Origin: Streptomyces tuirus
GTDB lineage: Bacteria; Actinomycetota; Actinomycetes; Streptomycetales; Streptomycetaceae
Direction: 5' to 3'
DNA: 64,000 nt
NCBI GenBank assembly: GCA_018195615.1
Contig: JAGTPG010000002.1
Span: 6,131,501-6,195,500 of the forward strand
The position numbers and the translations under genes were made by a program. Position 1 is the stretch's first letter, and every line of letters begins with the position of its first letter. Below, piece after piece: positions 8,999 through 17,872 of the stretch. The notes beneath the pieces are model-generated. The model did not search any database and was not told where the DNA came from. It worked only from the letters and a program-made list of their open reading frames with translations.

Positions 8999-9122
8999 AA
9001 GGGGCCGTGTCGGGGGGTGTCCGCCCGCAGCGGTTGGCGCGTCAACGCCAGTCAGTCGGTATGAGACCCCATCGCGCCGTCCCGAGGACGGACACCCCCC
9101 GGCGCGGCCCCGACCCACCACC
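8999..9122. repeat. Dispersed intergenic element, copy 2 (inverted)
   Basis: Reverse-complement copy of 4497-4619, differing at only a few positions and two small indels. Inverted ends CGGGGGGTGTCCG and CGGACACCCCCCG are perfect here. It lies immediately downstream of accA2, whose stop is at 9162. Confidence 0.8.
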
Positions 9123-9161
9123 GGTGGGTAGGCGCCCGCGCCGGGCAGGGAACCCGCAGCG

Positions 9162-10934
9162 TCAGTCCTTGATCTCGCAGATCGCGCCGCCCGACGTGAC
9201 CGACGCGCCGATCTCGGCCGACAGGCCCTTGATCGTGCCGGACTTGTGCGCGTTGAGGGGCTGCTCCATTTTCATCGCCTCGAGGACGACGACCAGGTCG
9301 CCTTCCTTGACCTCCTGGCCCTCCTCGACCGCGACCTTGACGATCGTGCCCTGCATCGGAGAGGCGAGGGTGTCGCCGGAGGCGACGGGACCCGACTTCT
9401 TCGCCGCGCGGCGCTTGGGCTTGGCCCCGGCCGCCAGGCCCGTGCGGGCCAGGGACATCCCCAGCGAGGCCGGGAGGGAGACCTCCAGGCGCTTGCCGCC
9501 GACCTCGACGACGACCGTCTCGCGACCCGGCTCCTCGTCCGTCTCCGCGTCGGCCGGCGCCGCGAACGGCTTGATCTCGTTGACGAACTCCGTCTCGATC
9601 CAGCGGGTGTGAACCGTGAAGGGCGCGTCCGACCCGGTGAGTTCGGGGGCGAACGCCGGGTCCTTCACCACCGTCCGGTGGAACGGGATCGCCGTGGCCA
9701 TGCCCTCGACCTGGAACTCCTCCAGCGCTCGCGCGGCCCGCTCCAGGGCCTCCTTGCGCGTGCGGCCGGTGACGATCAGCTTGGCCAGCAGGGAGTCCCA
9801 GGCCGGGCCGATGACCGAGCCGGACTCGACGCCCGCGTCCAGGCGGACACCCGGGCCGGACGGCGCGTCGAACTTCGTGACCGTGCCGGGGGCCGGGAGG
9901 AAGTTGCGGCCCGGGTCCTCACCGTTGATGCGGAACTCGAACGAGTGGCCGCGCAGCGCCGGGTCGTCGTACCCCAGCTCCTCGCCGTCGGCGATACGGA
10001 ACATCTCCCGGACGAGGTCGATACCGGCGACCTCCTCGGTGACCGGGTGCTCGACCTGGAGGCGGGTGTTGACCTCCAGGAAGGAGATCGTGCCGTCGTT
10101 GCCGACCAGGAACTCGACCGTGCCGGCGCCGACGTAGCCGGCCTCCTTCAGGATGGCCTTCGAGGCGCTGTACAGCTCGGCGACCTGCTCGTCGGAGAGG
10201 AAGGGCGCGGGCGCCTCCTCGACCAGCTTCTGGTGCCGGCGCTGCAGGGAGCAGTCACGGGTGGAGACCACCACGACGTTGCCGTGCTGGTCGGCGAGGC
10301 ACTGGGTCTCCACGTGCCGCGGCTTGTCGAGGTAGCGCTCGACGAAGCACTCGCCACGGCCGAACGCGGCGACCGCCTCGCGCACCGCGGAGTCGTACAG
10401 CTCCGGGACCTCTTCCAGCGTGCGCGCCACCTTCAGGCCGCGACCGCCACCACCGAAGGCCGCCTTGATGGCGATCGGCAGGCCGTGCTGCTCGGCAAAG
10501 GCGACGACCTCCTCGGCACCGGACACCGGGTCGGGCGTGCCCGCCACCAGCGGGGCGCCCGCGCGCTGGGCGATGTGCCGGGCGGCGACCTTGTCGCCCA
10601 GGTCGCGGATGGCCTGCGGCGGCGGGCCGATCCAGATCAGACCCGCGTCCAGCACCGCCTGCGCGAACTCCGCGTTCTCGGAGAGAAAGCCGTATCCGGG
10701 GTGGATGGCGTCCGCGCCGGACTCGCGGGCGGCGTTGAGCACCTTTTCGATATCGAGGTAACTGGTGCCCGGGGTGTCACCGCCCAGGGCGAACGCCTCA
10801 TCCGCGGCGCGGACATGCAGGGCGTCCCGGTCCGGGTCCGCGTAGACGGCAACACTCGCGATCCCGGCGTCCCGGCAGGCCCGGGCCACGCGGACAGCGA
10901 TTTCGCCACGGTTGGCGATGAGCACCTTGCGCAC
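9162..10934 (-). CDS. accA2: Acetyl/propionyl-CoA carboxylase alpha subunit (biotin carboxylase and BCCP)
   Basis: A 590-residue fusion of biotin carboxylase (RKVLIANRGEIAVRVARAC start, ATP-grasp loop GGGGRGLKVA, EVNTRLQVEHPVTE) and a C-terminal biotin carrier domain with the biotinylated lysine K555 in EAMKMEQP. The start is GTG 10934 behind a strong GGAGGGAG site. It carboxylates biotin and serves interchangeable beta subunits (pccB or accB types) to make methylmalonyl-CoA and malonyl-CoA for fatty acid and polyketide synthesis. The partner pccB and pccE genes and the ligase birA are within 6 kb. The frame is intact. Confidence 0.95.
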   Translation of the reverse strand: MRKVLIANRGEIAVRVARACRDAGIASVAVYADPDRDALHVRAADEAFALGGDTPGTSYLDIEKVLNAARESGADAIHPGYGFLSENAEFAQAVLDAGLIWIGPPPQAIRDLGDKVAARHIAQRAGAPLVAGTPDPVSGAEEVVAFAEQHGLPIAIKAAFGGGGRGLKVARTLEEVPELYDSAVREAVAAFGRGECFVERYLDKPRHVETQCLADQHGNVVVVSTRDCSLQRRHQKLVEEAPAPFLSDEQVAELYSASKAILKEAGYVGAGTVEFLVGNDGTISFLEVNTRLQVEHPVTEEVAGIDLVREMFRIADGEELGYDDPALRGHSFEFRINGEDPGRNFLPAPGTVTKFDAPSGPGVRLDAGVESGSVIGPAWDSLLAKLIVTGRTRKEALERAARALEEFQVEGMATAIPFHRTVVKDPAFAPELTGSDAPFTVHTRWIETEFVNEIKPFAAPADAETDEEPGRETVVVEVGGKRLEVSLPASLGMSLARTGLAAGAKPKRRAAKKSGPVASGDTLASPMQGTIVKVAVEEGQEVKEGDLVVVLEAMKMEQPLNAHKSGTIKGLSAEIGASVTSGGAICEIKD

Positions 10935-11288
10935 GATTGAGGCTCCCTCCTTGAAACAAGCCGAGTTTAGGGACTGCCGACACGGCACTTCGACCCGTCC
11001 CCAGTGGTGAGCTTGCCCACACGGAGCGTGATGCGAGGCTCGCTCGACCCGCGAAATCCCTTGTCGCACCGCGGTACGCAGTACTCCTCCGGCAAACCCT
11101 AGCCCGCCCCTGTGGCCAAGGTCTCTGTCATCACGTGCTGCGGGCCACTCTGTTTCTTTGTGGAGTCCCTACGAATGGCCCAATGATTCTTTGCCCGCCG
11201 CAGAACCCTTGTCCCTGGGTAGCTCTAACGAGCAGGGGGACCCCCATGTAGCGTTCGCGATGTCTTCGAACGTACTAGGGGTAAGTGG
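10935..11288. other. Intergenic region between accA2 and a membrane protein gene
   Basis: Divergent promoter region of 354 bp. Besides the repeat remnant at 11221-11247 I see no gene, no strong hairpin and no obvious operator. Promoter elements for accA2 cannot be fixed by eye. Confidence 0.5.
11221..11247 (+). repeat. Truncated copy of the short hairpin element
   Basis: AGCTCTaacGAGCAGGGG followed by GACCCCCAT matches the arms of the elements at 8831-8970 and 18730-18815, with the centre (CGGCTTCGCT) deleted and the flanks absent. Confidence 0.7.
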
Positions 11289-11774
11289 GTGGGCCCGGTG
11301 GTGCGCAGGCCGGTGGCGTGGGTCGTGGCGGTGGTGCTCTTCGGCGAGGCGTTCGGAGTCGCCGCGCTGAACTGGTTCCTCGGTGTCGTCGTCGACCGGC
11401 AGGACATGTCCCTGGCCGGCCTCGACCCGCACATGATGTCTGTGTCGTCGAAGATCGGCGGGATCGCCTTCGGCCTCTACTTCGCGCTGTGCGGCCTGGT
11501 CGCCCTGCTGGTGGCGCTTCGGGACCGGCCCCCGGCGGGCTTCGGACGCGTGCTGCTGATCAGCGCGGCGGTCGTGCACGGGCTGCTGGGCGCGTTCACC
11601 TGGGGGCTCGTGGGCTGGTCCGCGTTCCTGTTCATGGTGCTGGTGCTGGGCCTGATCGTGCTGCTGCTGATGACGTACGACCGTCCGGCCGAGCCCGCCG
11701 ACGCCGCACCCGGGAACGGGGCGGGCGGTGACGGATCCCCGGTCACTTCTCCGCCGGTGCCCACAACTCCGTGA
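11289..11774 (+). CDS. Four-helix membrane protein of unknown function
   Basis: A 161-residue protein with four hydrophobic segments (about residues 9-27, 55-76, 86-104, 108-130) and a Pro/Asp/Gly-rich C-terminal tail. The start is a GTG in a run of possible GTGs (11285, 11289), so the first residues are uncertain. The last 32 bp overlap, tail to tail, with the 3' end of maf on the other strand. No recognised domain. Confidence 0.75.
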   Translation: MGPVVRRPVAWVVAVVLFGEAFGVAALNWFLGVVVDRQDMSLAGLDPHMMSVSSKIGGIAFGLYFALCGLVALLVALRDRPPAGFGRVLLISAAVVHGLLGAFTWGLVGWSAFLFMVLVLGLIVLLLMTYDRPAEPADAAPGNGAGGDGSPVTSPPVPTTP

Positions 11775-12363
11775 TCCCGACGCCCAGTTCGGCCAGGAGC
11801 CGCCGTACGAGGGGCAGGCTGATGCCGATGACGTTGCCGTGGTCGCCGTCGATGCCGTCGATGAACGGCGCCGAGCGGCCGTCGAGCGTGAACGCGCCGG
11901 CGACGTAGAGGGGTTCGCCGGAGGCGACGTAGGCGGCGATCTCCTCGTCGGTGGGGTCGCCGAAGTGGACGACGGTGGACGCGGTGGCGGAGACGTACCG
12001 GCCTTGAACCGTGTCGTAGACGCAGTGGCCGGTCTGGAGGGTCCCGGCCCGGCCGCGCATGGCCTTCCAGCGGGCGGTGGCCTCCTCGGCGTCCGCGGGC
12101 TTGCCGAGGGCCTGGCCGTCCAGGTCCAGTACCGAGTCGCAGCCGATCACGATCGCGCCCCCGATGTCGGGCCGGGCGGCCACGACGGAGGCCTTCGCCT
12201 CGGCGAGGGCGAGCGCCAGCTCGGCGGGGGTGGGGGCGGTGACGGCGTCCTCGTCGACGCCGCTCACGATGACCTCGGGGGCGAGTCCGGCCTGACGCAG
12301 CAGTCCCAGCCGGGCGGGGGACTGGGAGGCGAGGACGAGTCGGCGGCGCGGCTGATCTGTCAT
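11743..12363 (-). CDS. maf: Maf-family nucleotide pyrophosphatase
   Basis: A 206-residue house-cleaning enzyme that hydrolyses (modified) nucleoside triphosphates to monophosphates. Family motifs: LASQSPAR near the N-terminus, GCDSVLDLDG, LGKPADAEEA and IDGIDGDHGNVIGISLP. It sits between a short membrane-protein gene of the pcc operon and a convergent membrane protein gene it overlaps by 32 bp. The substrate class (dTTP/UTP or m7GTP) cannot be decided from sequence alone. Confidence 0.92.
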   Translation of the reverse strand: MTDQPRRRLVLASQSPARLGLLRQAGLAPEVIVSGVDEDAVTAPTPAELALALAEAKASVVAARPDIGGAIVIGCDSVLDLDGQALGKPADAEEATARWKAMRGRAGTLQTGHCVYDTVQGRYVSATASTVVHFGDPTDEEIAAYVASGEPLYVAGAFTLDGRSAPFIDGIDGDHGNVIGISLPLVRRLLAELGVGITELWAPAEK

Positions 12364-12394
12364 GCGTTCAGCGTATCGGCGTCCCCCGCCTGCC

Positions 12395-12523
12395 TCACCT
12401 CACGCCGATCACGAGCATGGCCAGCACCATGGCCAGTGCCATGAGAACGCCCAGTCGCCGAAGCATGTCCTGCGTGTCGCGCAGTTCTTTCGGCGGTTCG
12501 TTCTCGGGGTCCGACCAGAGCAT
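12395..12523 (-). CDS. Tiny single-pass membrane protein (MmpB-like)
   Basis: A 42-residue protein if it starts at ATG 12523 (MLWSDPENEPPKELRD), 45 from ATG 12532. A short acidic/proline N-terminus is followed by one hydrophobic helix (about residues 24-40) ending in GVR. The sequence resembles what I remember as the streptomycete morphogenic membrane protein MmpB; this is recall, not a search. It lies between pccE and maf on the same strand. No clear ribosome-binding site. Confidence 0.6.
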   Translation of the reverse strand: MLWSDPENEPPKELRDTQDMLRRLGVLMALAMVLAMLVIGVR

Positions 12524-12601
12524 GCCTTCCATGGTCGGACGGGGGGTGGGCCCGGCGCCTGAGTACGAGTACTCAACTTGCGCCGGGCCCACCCCTGCGG
12601 G

Positions 12602-12809
12602 TCAGCCCGGCCAGTAGGTGCGGCCCCACGCCGTCGGCCCGGCTGGGGCAGGCGGTGGGCCGCGATGCGGGACGGGTCGGACCAGGAGTCGCGGGGGTGG
12701 GCGCGCCGGACGGCGTTGCGGCTGCCGCCGCGGCGCGGGCCCTGACCACCGCCAGGGCGGCGGCCAGCTCCTCCGGGGTCGGGTTGCCCCGTACGACCTT
12801 GATCGTCAT
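12602..12809 (-). CDS. pccE: Acyl-CoA carboxylase epsilon subunit, two frameshifts
   Basis: Small subunit that stimulates actinobacterial acyl-CoA carboxylase. The start MTIKVVRGNPTPEELAALA-type sequence is clear, behind AGGAGG. The usual C-terminal end (DSWSDPSRIAAHRLPQPG, then TAWGRTYWPG and stop) is present but in other frames: one base is missing near 12691 and one near 12634. Adding both gives 69 residues. It follows pccB by 24 bp in the same operon. Without correction the open frame continues to an unrelated C-terminus ending at 12573. Confidence 0.85.
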
Positions 12810-12833
12810 GTGGGCCTCCTGGGCTCGCCGGTA

Positions 12834-14436
12834 CTAGAGGGGGATGTTGCCGTGCTTCTTCGGAGGCAGGGATTCCCGCTTCGTCCGCAGTTGACGCAGG
12901 CCCCGCACGACGTGCCGGCGGGTCTCGGACGGCATCACCACCGCGTCGATGTAGCCGCGCTCGGCCGCGACGTAGGGGTTGAGGAGCGCGTCCTCGTACT
13001 CCTGGATCAGCCGGGCCCGGACCGCCTCCAGGTCCTCGCCGTTCGCCTCCGCCTCGGCCAGGGTGCGGCGGTGCAGGATGTTGACCGCGCCCTGGGCGCC
13101 CATGACGGCGATCTGGGCGGTGGGCCAGGCGAGGTTGAGGTCGGCGCCCAGGTGCTTGGAGCCCATGACGTCGTACGCCCCGCCGAACGCCTTGCGCGTG
13201 ATGATGGTGATGAGCGGGACGGTCGCCTCGGCGTAGGCGTAGATCAGCTTGGCGCCGCGGCGGATGATGCCGTCGTGTTCCTGGCCGACGCCGGGCAGGA
13301 AGCCGGGGACGTCCACGAAGGTGATGACCGGGACGTTGAAGGCGTCGCAGGTGCGCACGAAGCGGGCCGCCTTCTCGCTGGCCTTGATGTCCAGGCATCC
13401 GGCGAGCTGCGTCGGCTGGTTGGCGACGATACCGACCGGACGGCCCTCGACCCGGCCGAAGCCGGTGACGATGTTCGGCGCGTACATCGGCTGCGTCTCG
13501 AAGAACTCGGCGTCGTCCAGGACGTGCTCGATCACCGCGTGCATGTCGTACGGCTGGTTCGCGCTGTCCGGGACGATCACGTCCAGCTCGCGGTCCTCGT
13601 CGGTGACCTCCAGGTCGGCCTCCTCGGGAAGGCCGGCGGCTCGGAGAGGTTGTTGGACGGCAGGTACGACAGCAGCTGCTTGATGTACTCGATGGCGTCC
13701 TTCTCGTCCCGGCCATGTGGTGGGCCACGCCGGAGGTCGAGTTGTGCGTACGGGCGCCGCCCAGCTCCTCGAAGCCGACGTCCTCGCCGGTGACGGTCTT
13801 GATGACGTCGGGCCCGGTGATGAACATGTGCGAGGTCTGGTCGACCATGACCGTGAAGTCGGTGATGGCCGGGGAGTAGACGGCCCCGCCCGCACACGGA
13901 CCGACGACCAGGCTGATCTGCGGGATCACGCCGGAGGCGTGGGTGTTGCGGCGGAAGATCTCGCCGTAGGCGCCGAGGGAGGCCACGCCCTCCTGGATGC
14001 GGGCGCCGCCGGAGTCGTTGATGCCGATGACCGGGCAGCCGGTCTTCAGCGCGAAGTCCATGACCTTGACGATCTTCTGCCCGTAGACCTCGCCGAGGGC
14101 CCCGCCGAAGACGGTGAAGTCCTGTGAGAACACCGCGACCGGGCGGCCGTCGACGGTGCCGTACCCGGTGACGACCCCGTCTCCGTACGGCCGGTTCTTG
14201 TCGAGGCCGAAGTTGGTGGAGCGGTGCCGGGCGAACTCGTCGAGTTCGACGAAGGAATCCTCGTCGAGCAGGAGCTCGATCCGCTCACGGGCCGTCAGCT
14301 TGCCCTTGGCGTGCTGCTTCTCGACGGCGCGCGCGGAGCCGGCGTGCGTCGCTTCCTCGATGCGGCGCTGCAGATCCGCGAGCTTGCCCGCGGTCGTGTG
14401 AATGTCAGGCTGCTGCTGCTCTTCCGGCTCGGACAT
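12834..14436 (-). CDS. pccB: Propionyl-CoA carboxylase beta subunit, two frameshifts
   Basis: Carboxyltransferase that moves CO2 from biotin to propionyl-CoA, giving methylmalonyl-CoA. N-terminal half has GKLTARERIELLLD and GINDSGGARIQEGV; C-terminal half has FVDVPGFLPGVGQEHDG, ITRKAFGGAYDVMGS and the final KHGNIPL. Single bases are missing near 13716 (in GGCCGGGACGAG) and 13630 (TTCCCGAGGAGG); corrected length is 534 residues. Pairs with AccA2 and PccE. The start ATG 14436 follows AGGGAG by ten bases. Substrate preference (propionyl versus acetyl) is by family resemblance. Confidence 0.92.
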
Positions 14437-14737
14437 CGGGATGCGGCTCCCTGCCTGCTCAAAAGGGGGGACGGTTACTCATCCGTAGACTAGTGGGGTG
14501 CCTCCACATCGGCAGTGCGGCGTTTACCACACCGTCCCTGTCTTCCCAGGAACGCCGACGAGATCTACGGAATCGGCGACGCGGCGGCCGACGTAGCGCA
14601 TACGGTCAAAGTGTCGCGGCGGGACACGCCGGAGGGGTGGCGCCACGGAGTGGCCGAGCGCCCGTGAACCTCAGCCCTTCCGGGCTGGAATCCACTCCCC
14701 GTGCGGGATGGAGGATGTCAAACCTAGGGTGGCTTGC
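14437..14737. other. Divergent region between pccB and birA
   Basis: About 300 bp. A TAGTCT hexamer on the minus strand (14494-14489) could be the pccB -10. A small hairpin AGCCCttccGGGCT lies at 14672-14685. At the birA end, TAGGGT (14725-14730) is seven bases before the ATG. No other gene seen. Confidence 0.4.
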
Positions 14738-15631
14738 ATGAAGACGCCACCAGGTGCAGATGGAAACACGCCCGACGGGCCCCGTGAGCCGAGGTCGAGT
14801 CGATGGTCCGACCTCGGCCGCCCGCCCCTCAACGCTGCCGCCCTGCGCCGCGGTCTGGTGCGGGAGGGAGGGCTGTGGTCCGAGGTGGACGTGGTGCAGC
14901 GCACCGGCTCCACGAACTCCGACCTGGTGGCCCGGGCGGCCGAGGGCAGGGCGGTCGAGGGTGCCGTGCTGGTCGCCGAGGAGCAGACCGCCGGGCGGGG
15001 GCGCCTCGACCGGCAGTGGACAGCGCCGCCGCGCTCGGGCCTCTTCTTCTCCGTGCTGCTCACGCCGGGCGAGGTGCCGGTGGGGCGGTGGGGCTGGTTG
15101 CCGTTGCTCACGGGGGTTGCCGTGGCGACGGGGCTGTCCCGGGCGGCGGGTGTGGACACGGCTCTGAAGTGGCCGAACGACCTGCTGGTCACGGTGGGGG
15201 GAGAGGAACGCAAGGCCGGGGGCATCCTGGCGGAGCGTGCCGGGGACGGCGGGGTGGTCATCGGGGTCGGCGTCAATGTGTCACTGAAGGCGGACGAGCT
15301 GCCGGTGCCGACGGCGGGGTCGCTGGGGCTGGCGGGGGCGGTGAGTACGGACCGGGATCCGTTGCTTCGGGGAGTGCTTCGTTCGCTGGAGGAGTGGTAC
15401 GGGAAGTGGCGTGATGCGGGGGGTGACGCGGGGGCTTGCGGGTTGCAGGAGGCGTATGTGGCGGGCTGCGCGACGCTCGGCAGGGAGGTGCGGGCCGAGT
15501 TGCCGGGGGATCGGGCCGTGGTGGGGGAAGCGGTGGCTGTGGATGGGGACGGGCGGTTGGTGCTGGCGACGGAGGAAGGGGTGCAGGAGCCTGTCGGGGC
15601 CGGGGACATCGTGCATCTGAGGCCGGCATGA
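14738..15631 (+). CDS. birA: Biotin--[acetyl-CoA-carboxylase] ligase
   Basis: Attaches biotin to the lysine of carrier domains such as AccA2 K555. A 297-residue group I ligase without an N-terminal DNA-binding domain. Motifs: RTGSTNSDL, the biotinyl-AMP loop EQTAGRGRLDRQW, LKWPNDLL and KAGGILAE, then a C-terminal SH3-like domain. The start ATG 14738 lies seven bases after a TAGGGT hexamer and has no ribosome-binding site, so it is probably leaderless; the longer reading from 14708 includes the promoter. It is divergent from pccB, which places ligase and substrate genes together. Confidence 0.93.
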   Translation: MKTPPGADGNTPDGPREPRSSRWSDLGRPPLNAAALRRGLVREGGLWSEVDVVQRTGSTNSDLVARAAEGRAVEGAVLVAEEQTAGRGRLDRQWTAPPRSGLFFSVLLTPGEVPVGRWGWLPLLTGVAVATGLSRAAGVDTALKWPNDLLVTVGGEERKAGGILAERAGDGGVVIGVGVNVSLKADELPVPTAGSLGLAGAVSTDRDPLLRGVLRSLEEWYGKWRDAGGDAGACGLQEAYVAGCATLGREVRAELPGDRAVVGEAVAVDGDGRLVLATEEGVQEPVGAGDIVHLRPA

Positions 15632-15670
15632 GCTGAGGTGGGGTGGGGCCGGGGTGCGTCGATCAGCATC

Positions 15671-15753
15671 ATCCAGCCCGTCCGGCGATCGAGGACGAGG
15701 CCGTTCAGGCCGATCGGGGCTCCAGGGGGCGGGACCCCTGGGGGCGGTGGGGC
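15671..15753 (+). repeat. Common Streptomyces 3'-intergenic repeat
   Basis: ATCCAGCCCGTCCGGCGATC, then GAGGACGAGGCCG and a CCAGGGG-gcggga-CCCCTGG hairpin (15722-15741). I recognise this as a family found many times in streptomycete intergenic DNA, usually after a stop codon, as here 40 bp past birA. It may act as a terminator or 3' end stabiliser. Confidence 0.7.
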
Positions 15754-15884
15754 AGCGCCGAGTGCCCATGAAACGCCAGGCACCTCACCCGTCGGCTGAA
15801 CCTGACGGAGTGAGCTGGCGCACACCTGCCGTAGAGTTGAGGCCGGTCGATACATGACCGTGACAGATCGGAAGGGCAACACGC

Positions 15885-16988
15885 GTGACCGTCGACGACT
15901 CGGGTTCCGGCACGGACGCGCAGGGCGCCGACTCCGGCGAGGATCCGCTCGCCCTGCGCCTCGAAGGGCTCATCCTGGGCGCCGAGCGCCGCTACACACC
16001 GTTTCAGGCGGCCCGCAGCGCCGGCGTCTCCATGGAACTGGCCTCCCGTTTCTGGCGGGCGATGGGCTTCGCCGACATCGGGCAGGCCAAGGCACTCACC
16101 GAGGCGGACGTCCTGGCCCTGCGGCGGCTCGCCGGTCTCGTCGAGGCGGGACTGCTGAGCGAGGCCATGGCCGTACAGGTGGCCCGGTCCACCGGACAGA
16201 CCACCGCACGCCTCGCGGAGTGGCAGATCGACTCCTTCCTGGAAGGGCTGACCGAGCCGCCCGAGCCGGGCATGACGCGCACCGAGGTGACCTACCCGAT
16301 CGTCGAACTGCTCCTGCCCGAGCTGGAGGAGTTCCTGGTCTACGTCTGGCGGCGCCAGCTGGCCGCCTCGGCCGGACGGGTCGTGCAGGCCGCGGACGAC
16401 GAGGAGATGGTGGACCGGCGGCTCGCGGTCGGATTCGCTGACCTGGTCGGGTTCACGCGGCTGACCCGCCGGATGGAGGAAGAGGAGCTCGGCGAGCTGG
16501 TCGAGGCCTTCGAGACCACGGCCGCCGACCTGGTGGCCGCGAACGGCGGACGGTTGATCAAGACCCTCGGCGACGAGGTGCTGTACGCCGCGGACGACGC
16601 GGGCACGGCCGCCGAGATCGCCCTGCGCCTGATCGAGACCATGGCGCACGACGAGACGATGCCGGAGCTGCGCGTCGGCATGGCGTTCGGCACGGTGACC
16701 ACCCGTATGGGTGATGTCTTCGGTACGACCGTGAACCTGGCCTCGCGGCTCACCTCGATAGCTCCGAAGGACGCCGTCCTGGTCGACACCGCCTTCGCCG
16801 AGGAGCTGATCCGCACGCAGGACGCCCCGGCCTCCGAGGCGGAGGCGGCCGAGGAGGCCGCCGCGGCGGAGAAGGAGGGCGAGGAGCCGCCGGTGTACCG
16901 GTTCGGGTTGCAGCCGATGTGGCAGCGGCCGGTGCGTGGTCTGGGCGTCGTGGAGCCGTGGCTGCTCACCCGGCGGGATGTCGGCTGA
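15885..16988 (+). CDS. cya: Class III adenylate cyclase
   Basis: Makes cAMP from ATP. A 367-residue soluble protein: N-terminal helical adenylate-cyclase regulatory domain (residues about 20-165) and C-terminal class III catalytic domain. Metal-binding aspartates are D186 (GFADLVGF) and D230 (LGDEV), the transition-state pair is N284/R288 (VNLASRL), and K226 precedes the second metal site. After the catalytic domain there is a Glu/Ala-rich stretch (about 316-337). The start is GTG 15885 with GGAAGGG nine bases upstream. Streptomyces Cya is known for roles in germination and aerial growth. The residues support ATP cyclase activity; nucleotide specificity was not tested. Confidence 0.93.
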   Translation: MTVDDSGSGTDAQGADSGEDPLALRLEGLILGAERRYTPFQAARSAGVSMELASRFWRAMGFADIGQAKALTEADVLALRRLAGLVEAGLLSEAMAVQVARSTGQTTARLAEWQIDSFLEGLTEPPEPGMTRTEVTYPIVELLLPELEEFLVYVWRRQLAASAGRVVQAADDEEMVDRRLAVGFADLVGFTRLTRRMEEEELGELVEAFETTAADLVAANGGRLIKTLGDEVLYAADDAGTAAEIALRLIETMAHDETMPELRVGMAFGTVTTRMGDVFGTTVNLASRLTSIAPKDAVLVDTAFAEELIRTQDAPASEAEAAEEAAAAEKEGEEPPVYRFGLQPMWQRPVRGLGVVEPWLLTRRDVG

Positions 16989-17049
16989 CGGCGCGGCTGA
17001 CGGTGGCTCACGGGCGCTGACCGAGGCTGACCGGGGCTGACCGGGGCCG

Positions 17050-17657
17050 TCAGTCGCCGCGGCCGGGCGGGTCCACGCACAGGCCGATGACCGGGACGCA
17101 CAGGCCGGGATCATGCGGCTTCTTCGGCTCGTCGGGCTCGGGTGCCGGGGCGGGGGTGGCCCTGCTCGGTGGTGGGGATGGCGCCGAGGACTTGTCCTGG
17201 CCCGGGGCCGTCGGTGCGGGGGCGTTCGGCGTGTCGGGGATGGTCGTGGGCGCGGGGGCTCGGCCGTACGTGTCTCCCGGGTGCCGGTCGTCGAAGGCCG
17301 GGTGGATGAGGCCGCGGCCGGGCCGCGGGCGCCCGGTGACGGGGTCGGGCGGCCCAGTGCGGTCGGCGACGAGGGGCCCGCGTCGGGAGCGGCGGGGGCC
17401 GTGGCGGCGGTGTTGGTGGCCTGGTCCGTGGCGGTGGTGACCGGGTCCGGGCGGGGTTCCGCCTCGACGGTGCCGACGCCGTCGGAGCCGGAGCCGGGGC
17501 CGGAGCTCAGGCGTACGAGGCTCAGGGCGCCCGCGGCCAGGGCGAGGCCGCCGGCGGCGAGCAGGGCCTTGCGGGGGCGGGGTTTGCGGTGCCGGCCTTT
17601 GACGCGAGGGGTGAAGCCGGTGTCCGGTGGTGGCTTCGCCGGCGTGTTCGTCGTCAT
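17050..17657 (-). CDS. Pro-rich membrane-anchored or secreted protein, one frameshift
   Basis: Unknown function. A basic cytoplasmic N-terminus (residues 15-32) is followed by one hydrophobic helix (about 33-48), then a long Pro/Ala/Thr-rich extracellular linker. The end, KKPHDPGLCVPVIGLCVDPP, has two closely spaced cysteines that could form a disulphide. One C is missing near 17350; correction gives 202 residues. The start is ATG 17657 with GGGAGGG six bases upstream. Convergent with cya. Confidence 0.7.
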
Positions 17658-17845
17658 CACGGTCCCTCCCCGATGCGCGCGCCCCCTGTGCGCCGTCGCG
17701 AACGCACGCTATGCGCTGCCATGGGCGATCGGGCCCGAGTTGGGGTGATGTCACTCGAACGGGTGGGCGGGTGGTGGTGGGGGAACCGGTCGCGTCCGCC
17801 CTTTCCTGGGCGGGGTGCGACTGCGATGATCGGTGCGGCGATGTT

Positions 17846-17861
17846 GTTAACCCGCGTTAAC
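17846..17861. promoter_or_regulatory. Inverted repeat operator upstream of enoyl-CoA hydratase
   Basis: GTTAAC-CCGC-GTTAAC (17846-17861) ends one base before the GGAGGG ribosome-binding site. A 16-bp palindrome at this position suits a TetR-type repressor; the regulator is not in the immediate neighbourhood. Confidence 0.55.
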
Positions 17862-17872
17862 CGGAGGGTGTC

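Noticed and set aside
9246..10940. Plus-strand 564-codon ORF opposite accA2
   Set aside because: Arg/Gly/Asp-rich, no family signature; it is the GC-skewed shadow of a well-supported gene.
15705..17660. 651-codon minus-strand ORF covering the cyclase gene
   Set aside because: Only its first third is the real Pro-rich protein; the rest is antisense to the cyclase and results from a frameshift.
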